Shown in pieces: positions 8,690 through 20,110 of a stretch of DNA of 64,000 bases. The notes under the pieces are model-generated. The model saw only the letters and a list, made by a program, of their open reading frames with translations. It did no database searches and was not told the origin of the DNA. The position numbers were made by a program, and so were the translations under genes. Numbering within the stretch: position 1 is the first letter of the stretch; every line of letters begins with the position of its first letter. The stretch is taken from contig QNGE01003324.1 in NCBI GenBank assembly GCA_008508345.1, forward strand, positions 1 through 64,000. Direction: 5' to 3'. The stretch is from Paragonimus westermani (taxonomy: Eukaryota; Platyhelminthes; Trematoda; Plagiorchiida; Troglotrematidae).

Positions 8690-10376
8690 AATCGCGAAGT
8701 CGAAGCTAAGTGCGAACCGTACGAATTGCATAGCGACTCTCAATCGTAAAAAGGCTGCTGGTCCAGATGACCTTGTATCGGCACTTCTCAAAGAAGGGGG
8801 AGAGGCGTTAGGGGAGGCTTTGACTCGTTTGTTTTAACTTGTGTGAACGACGGAAACCTTCCCCCTAGTTGGGGTCACTCGATAATATCTCCTATGTACA
8901 AGAAGTGTACCAGGGGCTCTCGCGTCAAATTCTGGAGGAGCGCCATGCATATCGCCGGCCAACAATTGTTGTATTTCTCGACCATATAGGTGTGTTCAAT
9001 CCAGTGGATCGATCTACACTTTCATAGTCGCTTAAACGCAAAGGTGTGCCACTTAGTACGTGAACATACTGTCGACGCTTTATTCCCATAAATCAGCTCG
9101 GATTAGGGTTCACGGTTAAGTGTCGCACCGTTCTCACGATTTTGTTTAATTTCATCATAGACGAAATAATGGAGGATTGACTCCGGCACTCACAAGATGC
9201 CAGCGTGGACCTCCTACCTGGTGAATGACTGACTGGTCTTCATTATGCTGACGACAAGGCGTTTGACAACTTTCACGTAGCACAAGCAATGCCAGACGCA
9301 ATTTGGCGTTCCGTTAAATACCCCGGATTGCGCTTTGCAGCCTCAAAATGCAAATTGCTTTTGCAGGATTGTTGTGATCACGTAGATTTGATGTTATATA
9401 ACTTAATCATGGGGTTTGTTGACCGGTTTGTATACCCGGGAAGCTGCATCAGCGGCGGCGGTGACAGAAGCGTAGGTAATGGAATAGAAGCGCGCATCTT
9501 TAAGGCTAGGACGTTATTCGCTGATCTGGGGGCATGTCTGGCGACAGAGTGGTATTTCTCTGGAGCGTAAAGGTCGTGTGTATAAGACAACTGTGATGGC
9601 CGTATTACCGTACGTCAGCGAAACCTGGCCGCACAGGGTAGAAGACGTGAACCGTCTCCAGGTATTTGATCACCGATGTCTGCGTTCAATCGCTCGTATT
9701 GGGTGGCACAAGCGTGGAAGTAACGAAGAAGTTATAATGCGGATGTTGTGTAGTGATTGCCAGACGAGTTTCTTCGTTCAATCTCTTCGTTCGCACAGGC
9801 TCAGATAGTTAGGTCGCGTATTGAGGATGCCAGCTGGTCGTCTTCAACACCAAGCACTGTTCGCTGACACTGCGACCGACTGGTGTGAAGTGCAAGGTGG
9901 ACAGATACTGACCTGGCGTAGAGAAATATATTCGTTTTTCAAGGGGTTGGCCACTATAGATCGATTTCACCCCTCGGGCTGGGGTCCTTGCGACTCACAG
10001 AGTCTGTGGCTGGAGACTTTACGTGAGGTGGCGGCTAATAGAGCTCAATGGCGTGAATGTTGTCGTTGCTTGGACGAGATATCTATGAAGTGAGTGCATT
10101 TAATGAAGCGGGGTAGCGGAAGCCGTGAGGAAGCTGTCTTGGTGATGACGCCTTACTGTCACCTGCAGCTCGGTTGTTTGTTTGCAAGGTGTAGGCACCT
10201 TGATGTCAAATGTTTGATTATGGACGTAAGTATCTTCAGTAGTTAGGTCCCTTCCCGTCCCCTTTTTCTATCCTTCCTTCTTCCTATATAGGGTTTGCTT
10301 CATCTCCACGGTTGTGTGGCGGTTAAGCATTAGTGTGAACCACTAAGATATTGCTGTCTATGATGATGATGATGTT
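8690..10376 (+). mobile_element. RTE-like non-LTR retrotransposon, RT to 3' end
   Basis: A 5'-truncated LINE on the + strand. It holds most of the RT and the C-terminal domain in several frames, a short 3' untranslated part from about 10094, and a (ATG/TGA)n tail near 10362-10375. RTE-type elements often end in short tandem repeats, which supports the 3' end placement. The apurinic-endonuclease domain is not recognisable upstream. Target-site duplications were not found by eye. Confidence 0.85.
8700..10093 (+). pseudogene. RTE-like reverse transcriptase pseudogene
   Basis: Motifs in order: LNRKKAAGPDDL (about 8740-8775), TIVVFLDH (about 8960-8985, the motif A aspartate), LFNFIIDEIMED (about 9145-9180), HYADDKAF (about 9241-9264, motif C intact) and PGLRFAASKCKLLLQD (about 9322-9370). 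After a frameshift near 9570 come VNRLQVFDHRCLRSIARIGW (about 9648-9707) and, at the end, HPSGWGPCDSQSLWLETLRE with NRAQWRECC (about 9969-10065). The polypeptide copies element RNA onto nicked target DNA. At least two frameshifts and stops (for example TAG at 9806-9808) disable it. The C-terminal frames at 9578-9808 and 9821-10093 are in phase with each other. Confidence 0.88.
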
Positions 10377-10666
10377 TCAGCGCCACCAGCGTCCATTCAC
10401 ACCTCCCACCGAGCATACTTTTGACCACCTCAGGAATGTTGCAGTCAGATCCAATCCGGTTCCTGTCAGTTTGCTTGCCCTGCTTTTCATCTCCCTCTTA
10501 GTAAAACATCCCGAATGACCTGTGCCTACTATAAAGCTTCAGGAAGCGTCCTGTGATCACCACCTACTGATTTGCAATTAATCACTCACATTTATTAGAC
10601 CATTACCGTACTAACATACAAGGCGTATGCATGGCAATTCCTGGTTAGTAAAGAACAAACACTCAC
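10376..10666. other. Spacer after the RTE-like element, no gene seen
   Basis: Starts at the short trinucleotide run that ends the LINE. No frame, RNA gene or repeat is supported. Confidence 0.35.
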
Positions 10667-10893
10667 AGGATCCATCGCCCTCAACAACAGCAACATGATC
10701 ATCAAGAATAGTTACTTTCCCTGGTTCAATGTTAGACAGGCGAACAGTCTTCTTCCAGCCATCCCCAGCTATCATAAGCGCATAAGGCGCTAGCAGTTCG
10801 AACACACTAACCTCGCCCATTCCACGGAAAAAACGTCGATCCCTTACTGAAGGAACGGCATTCGTCCGCCGGAATTTCACTTGCAGTATTCCT
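10667..10893 (-). CDS. Candidate internal exon, unknown protein
   Basis: On the minus strand an open frame is bounded by good splice-like signals: an acceptor ending GCGTCAG just upstream of 10893 and a donor TCCT|GTGAGT, with the exon ending at 10667. The encoded segment includes RDRRFFRGMGEVSVFELLAP (middle) and GKVTILDDHVAVVEGDG (end), about 75 residues. It has the mixed hydrophobic and charged pattern of a folded domain. I do not recognise the family. It lies about 300 bp downstream (in minus orientation) of other minus-strand frames at 11026-11626 that could belong to the same gene. Chance occurrence is possible. Confidence 0.4.
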
Positions 10894-11025
10894 CTGACGC
10901 ATTAGAACCATGTAGTTAGATTACCCAGAATATACCTGTCAGCTACCACTACCCTATTACTTATTATATTTCCGCAACGCGCATTACCGCAGCAGGTGAG
11001 TTTCCACATACTCATGGAGCTGCTT

Positions 11026-11367
11026 TTATCGACTGATAATACTAGCATCTATCGCACTGAGCTTCTCTTTAAACCTGAAATACAAAGATTTAATCATCGC
11101 CTGCAGAAAATACTTTTCTTCTGAAGGTTTGTCGTTCTTTTGCCTACAGCACCCAACCCTATTCTCTTCCGTGTGAACTGAAGAGAATGAAATACTAGCA
11201 TAAGGAAGGTGTTCTTGTGAGCATTTCAGCTGCGCCGGGTGCCCGTCTATCAAAACCTTCCAAATGTTCCCCGCTAGAATTAGCTGATTGGGACTATCCA
11301 AAATGACCTTGTAACAAGACAAACGCTCGTTGGGGAAGAAACTATGAAAAAACCCTTCTATTTTCAT
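11026..11367 (-). CDS. Candidate minus-strand coding region, unknown protein
   Basis: A 113-codon frame on the minus strand. Recognisable stretches are NERLSCYKVILDSPNQLILA and AMIKSLYFRFKEKLSAIDAS. An acceptor-like pyrimidine-rich tract ending TTGTATTTCAG lies inside it before the FKEKL segment, so it may be two short exons instead of one. It overlaps the start of the 11342-11626 frame in another phase, so an intron or a frameshift would be needed to join them. No family recognised. The gene hypothesis rests only on clustering of minus-strand frames and splice-like sites. Confidence 0.3.
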   Translation of the reverse strand: MKIEGFFHSFFPNERLSCYKVILDSPNQLILAGNIWKVLIDGHPAQLKCSQEHLPYASISFSSVHTEENRVGCCRQKNDKPSEEKYFLQAMIKSLYFRFKEKLSAIDASIISR

Positions 11368-11626
11368 CGTTCAATCTGTGACAACTTGCACTGGACGGTA
11401 TGTTCCGTTGTTGCACCCACTGTTGGAACCTGTCATTACGAAAATTGTCTACCACACGCATAGTTCCGATCGTGAACGACAAAACCAACAGCTCGCTCTG
11501 ATTGTCTGTTTTCAAATGCAATGATCTAACGGATTCTACCATTTTTCGCATACTCACTAGAATGCAGTCAAGATATTCGTGTAACCACGTTCTTCGTTCT
11601 AACAACCTCACGTTACTACGACTCAC
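11342..11626 (-). CDS. Candidate minus-strand coding region, unknown protein
   Basis: A 94-codon frame on the minus strand with LLERRTWLHEYLDCILVSMR early and SELLVLSFTIGTMRVVDNFR later, a helix-like amphipathic composition. A strong donor-like GTGAGTATG sits within it, after the DCIL segment. The true exon could therefore end there, and the rest would then be intronic. In minus orientation it is the most upstream of three neighbouring candidate exons (11626 to 10667). Function unknown. Confidence 0.3.
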   Translation of the reverse strand: MSRSNVRLLERRTWLHEYLDCILVSMRKMVESVRSLHLKTDNQSELLVLSFTIGTMRVVDNFRNDRFQQWVQQRNIPSSASCHRLNDENRRVFS

Positions 11627-12855
11627 TGTTATGTTTCACTCGCGCCTCAGGTAATATATGACGTAGTAGGTGATAGGGAAGCTACCCAACAGTAAACACA
11701 CAGCTTTCTTCGCTATAGTTTACAACATGTAATTGGCTAGTTAAGCTCCCGGGTCAAACGACTTTGCCCTGTGATTGCAAACCGGATAATCGGGAGATAT
11801 ACGGCGAACTGGGTCTAATACGGTACGTGGATAACGGAGGGGAGCTGAAATTCCTAAAGCCTTCAACTCCATGTCACCATAACGAACAAGCAGAAATTGT
11901 TCACGCGTGATTTACACCTTCAATTTGCCTGTCGTTTTTATCACAGTGCAGGCAGCAATATTGGCACTGCCTGCACACTGGAACTTCCGGAAATTTTATC
12001 CAACTCCCGGTAATACTGCGGCAGCGTTACACAATTAAATCGAAGGTAGTTCGTTCCACTCCGAGGTTGAAATGATCGCAGCTGCCTATCGAGATTTGTG
12101 ACAGCGTCACAACAGAAACCTTTGAAAAGTAGGTTTCAAACTCTCCGCTGAGGCCCATAAGTTTCAACATCTTGCACGGAAACCTGTTATCTGCCGGCCC
12201 GCGCACGTACACTCAAATTATTAAAACGCACCAACCAATAAACGGGCACCGTATCCAAATTAGCCTACCCAAATACTACGATTGCGAGCCCCGTATCCAA
12301 ATCTGTTTAAATGCACTTCCAAAGTACCTCACTATCATTTGGAATAAATGACGTCAGAAAAACGTTGAAATAAAGCTAGTTATGTCGCGGTACCGTTGAT
12401 AATCGATTATAACAGTAATGGTGTATTTTTCTACGCGTTTGTGAAGAACAGGTTCGTGAGAGCATGATCATTGTGCGCATTTTGAAGCCACATACACACT
12501 TGAACATCAAAATTGTAAATTGTATAATGAGTCAGTTTTGTGAATAGAGCAAAAAAAGCGACATTATATGCGAAAAAAATCAACCTTGAGAAGAAAAATT
12601 TGAGATACAAATTTCTGAGACGATAGTACTTGGGATCCACAAAATTCGACAAAATAGTTGAGTTGTTGCATGAATTGTGACTTCACAAGGTGACCACTGT
12701 TTTGATGGTGAAGGCCGTGCCGGAGAAGAAGTGCTTTGAGGATGGACGGGGAGCACACTTCCTTTCCTACCCGCGAAAAACAATTTTGTATGGAGAAATA
12801 ATACACCAAATGACCTTGAAGCGCAATTTTCTCATCAAGCAAATGGCTATCACAG
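11627..12855. other. Unassigned region with one small hairpin
   Basis: Short frames only (for example 12564-12842 on the minus strand, 92 codons, no motif). One perfect 10-bp hairpin at 11946-11976 is listed separately. Confidence 0.3.
11946..11976. repeat. Perfect 10-bp stem hairpin
   Basis: GTGCAGGCAG (11946-11955) is followed by an 11-nt AT-rich loop and its exact complement CTGCCTGCAC (11967-11976). The GC-rich stem stands out in AT-rich surroundings. It is too short for a typical microRNA precursor. No function is claimed. Confidence 0.7.
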
Positions 12856-13515
12856 GGGGGGATGAAAAAACATACAGATATATTTACATAAATATATTCA
12901 TATGCATATATGCAAGATTATGCACATACGTAAATACATCTATATGTGTGTGTATACAAGTATGCATATTATTACATATGTGTTTATCTATATATACATA
13001 AATATAATCATATATATTCACAGGCACATATATATGTGCATATATATGCGAAAAAACTGTATGTGTAAATATGAATATCTGTATGTAAATTATTATATAT
13101 TTATATACATATATATTCATATGCATAGAAATATTTGTGGACATATATATATATTTATATACATGTTATACTCATGCATGTTCATATACACACACGTATT
13201 TATGTGTACGCATATAGACAGATATATATACATTGATAAATATGAATATATATTCATACATATACATATATTTATGTATATATATTTCTGTGCACATGCG
13301 TATATACATATTTATTATACATAATATATAGATGTGAACAAATTATATAAATTTAAATATATATATACATGTATATAAATGTGTATACTTACATATATAT
13401 GTATCCACATGCACATATACATATATCTATAAGTGTACCTATATGAATGTACATATATATACGCATGAATGTATGCATGTATATGTAAATATCCTTTTAC
13501 ATGTATACATATGGA
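12856..13515. repeat. Long degenerate TATATG/CATATA microsatellite
   Basis: About 660 bp of alternating purine-pyrimidine AT-rich sequence built from TATA, CATA, GTAT and TGTA words. The open frames here, rich in Tyr, Ile, His and Met on both strands, are by-products of this composition and should not be taken as genes. Alternating purine-pyrimidine tracts can adopt unusual structures and are prone to slippage and assembly error. Confidence 0.9.
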
Positions 13516-13521
13516 CATCTC

Positions 13522-13665
13522 ACTTGATTAACGAGAGTAAGCACTGCAAACAGGTTTGAAAATAGACGCACACTACTAGCTGTCTGATATACCTACAAAG
13601 GAACCACTGAAGAAAGACTCAGTGAACCTCACTTGACTAAAGGCGATAAGCACTGCAAAACAAAA
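13522..13665 (+). repeat. Imperfect direct repeat next to the microsatellite
   Basis: CTCACTTGATTAACGAGAGT followed by AAGCACTGCAAA (about 13525-13556) recurs as CTCACTTGACTAAAGGCGAT followed by AAGCACTGCAAA about 105 bp later (about 13629-13660). This indicates an old local duplication immediately after the microsatellite. Confidence 0.6.
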
Positions 13666-14918
13666 ATTTATCGTAACAATTGATTGAATAAACATTACCG
13701 TTTGGAGAGCTTCGTTCGCCGTGTACAGTGTATTCATTTGTACACCGCACTTTCATACTTGCAGCCTGGCGGCAAGTCTACTCCTCTATGCTTTTTAGCA
13801 CTTGCGGCTCTCTGCGAAGTGTCAATGGAAAATCTCGTACAACTTTCCCGTTGAGATCCGCGGAAGTATTCAATATAAAATCTTCAAACTTTTGGTAATT
13901 CACTTTGAATATCCTTCTAAAGCTGGTCTCATCGTTCACCGACATGTTGATTCAACGTATGGAAGTGGTTTACCGATAATGGACCAATTAAACACTATGT
14001 TACGTCCGATGTTATGGTGTGCTTTATAGATCTGACTTGGAAATATCACTTGTACCATTTTGCTAACACTTCAGGTCATATTCATTTCATCGGACTTTCC
14101 CAGTTTGTCGTGTACGGAAAGAAACGCACTCTTGGATGGAGAGGATGTACTGTCGAAGAATGTCACCATTATCCCATGTAGTTAGTCCTGGGAAAATGTG
14201 CGGAAAATTTTGTAATGATGAGGGGAGATGGAAAGGCATATATTTTTGCGGGGGAACAGATGGACCTCTCCACCGGACGTCATTCCTCTCTCAAATTCCA
14301 AAGTGTTTTGGGGATCTGGCGATATGCTCAATCGTTGCGGGATTTTGAGTGTTCGGGGGGGGTGGGATGTTTTCTNATAGAGCAAGGGTGTACCAGGATG
14401 ATTGGGTTATTACTAACGTGCATGTGTATATTGACACCTATACGTGTTGAAAATAGACATGTTTTCTAGTTCGCTGGCAGATCTGAAAGTACAAGATCTA
14501 TCGTGAAATTGATAGGTTTCATCAGTTCGAGGGGTGCGTGGCGTAACATCACGCAACACGGAGCATGCATATATTTGGATTGCTATATTTCTCTTTTTCT
14601 CTATCTTGATTATGTACAAACATACACAGGTGCTTAACATAGTTATGAAACATGATTGTCTCATAGACAAACTCTGTGCAGGTTCAGAGGGGCATATTTA
14701 CGTTGTAAAATGCAAAGTAGGAAATGACTGTGACAGTGCTGGAATGGTAAGAAGTAATAATTTAAGTCTTTTATGTTTCACCCCGGCTTCATCTTGAATG
14801 TTTACGGACATACGTCATTTCCTGCTATTGCTTGAGAATTCTCGTGTCCAGTTTTTCATTCCATTTCTTTCCTCCGACTTTCGCTGGAACGTATCCTTGC
14901 TCACCAATTGTTGGAACC
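13666..14918. other. Unassigned region containing one N at 14376
   Basis: Short frames without motifs. A G-run (about 14355-14362) lies just before the single N. Unlike the other two N positions, no repeated sequence flanks it that I could see. Confidence 0.35.
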
Positions 14919-15046
14919 GCTACCTTGGCAAGGTGGTCGGGCTTGTGTACTATTTCGATTCGGCGGGCTATGGTGACCAGGACCCCAGTCCTTCCAGGCG
15001 CATCCTTGTCAGACAGGCCGAAGGGGAGCAGTCAGACGAAAAGCAG
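14919..15046 (+). repeat. Dispersed repeat family member (forward copy)
   Basis: About 130 bp beginning GCTACCTTGGCAAGG and ending near CAGACGAAAAGCAG. The reverse complement of 61764-61894 aligns to it along its length with clear similarity, estimated by eye at about two thirds. Shared words are CTTGTCAG and GGCC(A/G)AAGGG. It is more GC-rich than its surroundings. It may be the untranslated leader of a retroelement or a SINE-like unit; no polymerase III boxes were confirmed. Confidence 0.6.
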
Positions 15047-18000
15047 TTACACTCATAGGATTGTATGTCGCACTACTGACCGCGTAAGAGTGTTTAGATG
15101 GTGAAGCACGATCCTATGGGAATACAGCAGACCTAGTTTCAAAGTTGCGACTCTGCTGTCTTCCGCATCAGGAAGAACGGGGTTATGAAAGGTACCGTCA
15201 AACAAAGAGCACTGCGATTGCTCCACGGTTGACCGTGACCACCGGTGTATTATCCAATACGGACGAAAAACATCAACTGTCTCTCCAAAGTCCGATCTAA
15301 CTTCGAGTACATCCGCTGTGCGCAGGAATGTTCAGAATCAGACAATATTGTGGTATTCACTGCGCCCTTGGGTCAGGCAAGCCCCTCACTGCCAAGTGAG
15401 TCATTGAGCCATTGGCCCCGAGTAGGGTCCCACAAGAACACCCATTATAATGATATATGGTCAAGTAACATGGTTTGTTTTGAACACCGAAACGTTGGAA
15501 ATGCTGGATTCACGCCATGTTCTAACTGGACACCATCCACTCCCTTCTAAAGACGAATTGTTAGTATTGCGGTCGGTCGATAATTGGTTTTTGGGTTTCA
15601 TTTTAATGATTCTGAAATATCTACTCCCTAATATACATCAAAGTGTATTAAAAGGATTTAGATTTTAGTGTTTTCTTGAGGTTGGCTGGAAGCTAGTGAT
15701 TTGTTCAGAAAGCTTGTGTTGAACATCATATTGTGTACGGGAGAGAGTTCGAAACGTGGTAACTTGGATGTGCTTGAAAGTCTCGTATAGGAAACATACT
15801 GCATTCTTATTGCCTGTCCTGGTGTGATTTGAAAATGTGTATCACGCAGTGGACATCAAATGGAACCGGGAACTAATGATGTGCTGCATTTACATTTGTT
15901 GTTGCTCCAGTCAACAAACTGAAAATTTTCAAACATACTGTTGAGTGTCACCCCCATACATGATGTAGATAAGTGTCGAGGAAGGAAAATGCCTACGGCA
16001 AGGTGGGCGAATAAATAAAAATATCATTGGAACGTCTGTGATCTCTCTAGCACAACGTATATAACTCAAAACAGCTAGCACAAAAACAAAATCGCTCGCT
16101 TTATTATTCTTCTCTGTAACAGCCGCATATCGGAGGAATACGACGCTCTAGTTTTGGCGGCATCTATTGAAAATGTACGTCTGTTGCATAAAAAGTGCCT
16201 CATATTTTGCTAACTAAACAAGGCGTGTGCCAGATGCTTAGTATAAAATCTGATGTCGAAGTTTCTGTCATATTTGGTCATCTTGACTTAAGTTGGTCAG
16301 TACGATCATGTTTATTCGATGTGTGAACGTGTAGATCGAACGAAGGGGAGTACTCTCAAGAACAACAACTTCAAACCGAACTTAGTTTGATGTGCAACTT
16401 GAGAAACCTCAAGAGCGCTGAGTAATGGATATATTCCAAGTGGCTAATTCAGAAGTGAGTAACCGGGAAATCACATATATTTCACTGCAGCACTCAAATT
16501 TGCACGTCTCCCGCTTGTAGTTAGGTTCCGCTTTATGGTAGAGGGTTGAGAATATTCCTGCGCGCCAGTAGTGAGCTGTAAAGTTGAGTCCACAGTTCCA
16601 AACGGCTGTGCTATTATGAGACATCACGCGACTGATGCGGGTAGGCAAGTGGATTGGATGACTGTCACAGATTTCTCTCTCACTGGTGATGTATTCACAC
16701 CATTCGAGGGCTCTACTATTCACTGGCAGCCTATTCACAAAAGTTGTACTTGGCAGACGCAATGCTCATTATTACTGAAGGACGTGTTGTGCTGTCATGC
16801 GAAACGGAATAGCAATTGATAAGTCGGCGTTGCAGTGCGGAAGTATTATGAGTGCTGGCAAGGTGCGCCAGATTCCGTTTACCCCTGTTATATGAATAGA
16901 CCATGGAGACTGAATCACAGATGAATATAAGCTGATACGTTCGTCAATGATTTTAATTGATTCCTCTCATATTGCTTGTGGGACGGTTATCTATCAGGTT
17001 TTCGACACTGTGCTTTTAAGTGATAAAACATCAGATCTGCTTACGTTTTGTCCACTCTCTAGTGATGCACTTGACACCAGTACACGTTTAACGTTTGCTG
17101 CATACCATCCGGAGCCATTGAATCTTAAAGTGACTAGTTTGCATATGGCTATCCTACAAACTTCCTTCCCCACAACGTCCACTTCAAATAGTGGCTTGGA
17201 ACTAAATATCCTTCATCGTGTTCAATTTTGCCCATCATTTTGGCCAGTCTGTCCAAAAAATGAAAATAATTACAGTCTCATATTTTATCTCTCATAAAAC
17301 CCGCAACCATTCATATCAGTTTCGTTTATAAAACATCCGGTACAATAAACCTTTACCACACTCTCCTTGGTGAAATCAACAGTTGTATGTCTTGGTTTTT
17401 TTTCATTCAAAATTCTGTGGGGATTAAGTTGAGTGGTGATGGATCTTTCACACCTAAAGTAAACTATGCATTTTCTAAAACCCAGAAAGCGTACACTCTC
17501 TCTCCAAGAGATTGAAAGATATCAGCCGGTTCGTGCACGCCCACTCCCCACCAAATGTTGTCCTTCCGCTGATTTGCCGCATTTTTTATTGAAAAACGTG
17601 TCACAATTTGTCATGTTTAGAAAGTATCAATCGCGTAGGAATGCAACTTTTCGAAGTTGTTTCAGTTTGGTTTACAACATACTGGACTGTGTGTGAATTT
17701 GTCTTCAACATTTTGTCTGGCCTAATCTATTACGTTAGTTCGGATCTTCCTAAACATACCTGTACAGGGTTGCGGGATCCACGTATATTTATATATGAGC
17801 GCGTTCCCGACCAATGGTATTTGGGATTCATTTGATCAGCCTCGAGAAAGTCCGCCCATCCCAAACTTCATCCAACTGTGAGTTCAACTCACTGGCCCAA
17901 ACAAAATAATGGTGATGGTTGTGGCCATCTTAAAGACAGCTAACTGCTGTGGCTGTGATTATGTTCAAAACTCTTAGTATTCTGTGGCATATCTATTCAT

Positions 18001-19339
18001 ACCAGCAAGAAACGAGCGGAAAGGTTAGTGTTCGAGGAGCTACTCGTGAGCTTTTGACTCGATTTGCTTATTGTTGGTGAACACACGATTCGTTAATCAC
18101 ATGTGATTGGGAAGGTTTGTTGAACTTACTAGTTTCGTTTAATCAGTAGGTATTTGCTGGTCCGTTTACATGTATTTGTCCGTTCTGGTAACAACGTTAT
18201 GCTTCAACTTGACACGTTGACTCCTTCAACGTTTCGGTGTGACAGGGGAAGTCTTAGTTTGACGATCATATTTGAAATAAGTCATTCATTTGCTAGCTGG
18301 TCCCAATCATGTTGGTTGACAGCGCACAGTGACAAAGTTACTTCAGTTTCAGATAAGTATGTTAACTTGTATTTTCCACAAGGGACGTTGGCTCATCAGC
18401 TGCACTTTCAGTGCATTAGTTTTTCTCCATTCACCATTGAGCTGAGAGAATGATATTATATCAAGACCCTGTTCTAGACCTGTTTCCAGCTTGCGTCTGG
18501 TTGGTCAGGTTTTGACCTGTCACAAAAAAGAGTGGAAATATTTCAGCTGAACTTTCCCGTAATTTAGTTATCGACCCTGGTACATCATTTCCGGTGTAAA
18601 GTTCATTCACGATGCTACTCGACAGAGTTCAGTCCTTCAAAGTTTTCTCGTGTAGGCTGCACGAAAATTCATTTCTTTGCAGAGGATAGCTAAAACAAAA
18701 TCATTTTTGTGCCTCGTGAATGCGTTACTTGGGAGTCAGTGTTGCTTATTTGGGTACCCTGTGATGGAATATATCATGCGCTAGATGTTATCCAAACGCA
18801 GTTCCGCGGCTGCGTGCAGCTTTCTGAGAATGGCATATGGCATCACACCAGGGATGAGCTACCTGAAGAAGTCAGCCGTTGCATCGTTTGATATTGCATA
18901 GTTATTAGGTTGAACAGGTGTACAGTTGACAATGACAGACATGAGTGAGCTGCAAAGAAAGGGGAGAACCGTGAGGATATGGTAGAACAACGCACAAATT
19001 GTTAGAATCTATATGGAAGGATGCACACAGATTTAAAATACGTGACCTGGATCATGTACATCTCTTGACAACAAATTTGCACACTGAATATTACCGTTGA
19101 TTGAAGCCTTACGTAGTTAATCACAGCCGTGAACAGCTGGTTAGGTTTGATCGTATTATTGGGTAACTAGGTACTCGTGGACAGATTCGTTGGATAATCA
19201 CAAGAATGCATTGGTGTCTGACATAATTTACGTCGTACAGAAAGATATGTGTTTGAAAATTGGTTTTCGCTGTTGAGGATATCAGATGAGGAACAAATTT
19301 CGAAAATACTCAAAAGCGTTGCGCAAATACCGGATTTTT
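15047..19339. other. Unassigned AT-rich region
   Basis: The longest frames are 117 codons on the minus strand (16409-16762) and 116 codons on the plus strand (16947-17297). Neither has a motif I recognise, and frames of this length are expected by chance in this much AT-rich DNA. No RNA gene or retroelement domain was found. Confidence 0.3.
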
Positions 19340-20110
19340 GAGCCACCATATCCTTCATTCTTTCAGACTTGCCCTGAACCGATCTACCAGCCAAACAGTG
19401 ATATATAGCATCAGAGATTGAAATGCGTCAACATACATCAGTTTTATGACGCCCTGTCCTCTGTTTAAGCAGTAGATATGTTTCCTTACTGCGGCAATTG
19501 AAAAGTGTCGAAAACCTTTCGTGTACATGCATGAGTTCATGCCACGCAAAATATGGATGGGCTGGAAACTGCCTGTAACGTATTAATTGGCAGCATATTG
19601 TGAACACTACTCTGACTCGTTGATCATCAATTTTGGAGGAAACAGGTAGAGACTCAAGGTTATAGAACACTCCATAAAATAAGTGCTATTTAAAAATACT
19701 TTTTATTGTTGAGAACAAGAGAGAAAGAAGAAAGTTTGATGTCATTCAACCGTGGTTTTCAAAACTATTCAAAATTGTTATACTAGTAACAGAGTTTCAA
19801 GGCCCCGTTCTCTTTATTCTTTCAGTTTTGTCTCAACACGAGCTTCTACTATAGTTTTGATCACCGTTATCGTATATCACTTGTGAGAAGCAGTTTCCTT
19901 TGTTCTGAGTATTGGGTAGTTAATATTATTTTAGCATTCCAAAATTATTGAAAACGTTTGGTACGAACACATCAGTCCAACCCACGCAAAATATAGAAGG
20001 CTGTAAATTATTCTGAAGTGTATTACTCCACCGAATGATGTAAACATACGCCGGATAACATGATCATACCTTTTGGAAGAAGATAATAAAGAATCAGTTT
20101 GGCGAGTATC
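19340..20110 (+). repeat. Old tandem duplication, period about 440-460 bp
   Basis: Two stretches are collinear. TTCATTCTTTCAG (about 19353) matches TTTATTCTTTCAG (about 19812). A block around CACGCAAAATAT (about 19541 onwards) matches CACGCAAAATAT (about 19983 onwards), and both continue through GTATTA and TTTTGGA words. Divergence is high, with indels, so the duplication is old. No coding content. Confidence 0.5.

Noticed and set aside
12884..13518. Tyr/Ile/His/Met-rich frames on both strands, up to 140 codons
   Set aside because: By-products of the TATATG microsatellite, where stop codons are rare in some frames.
14355..14400. N at 14376 as another collapsed allelic duplication
   Set aside because: No repeated sequence flanks it; a G-run just upstream makes a base-calling or gap problem more likely.
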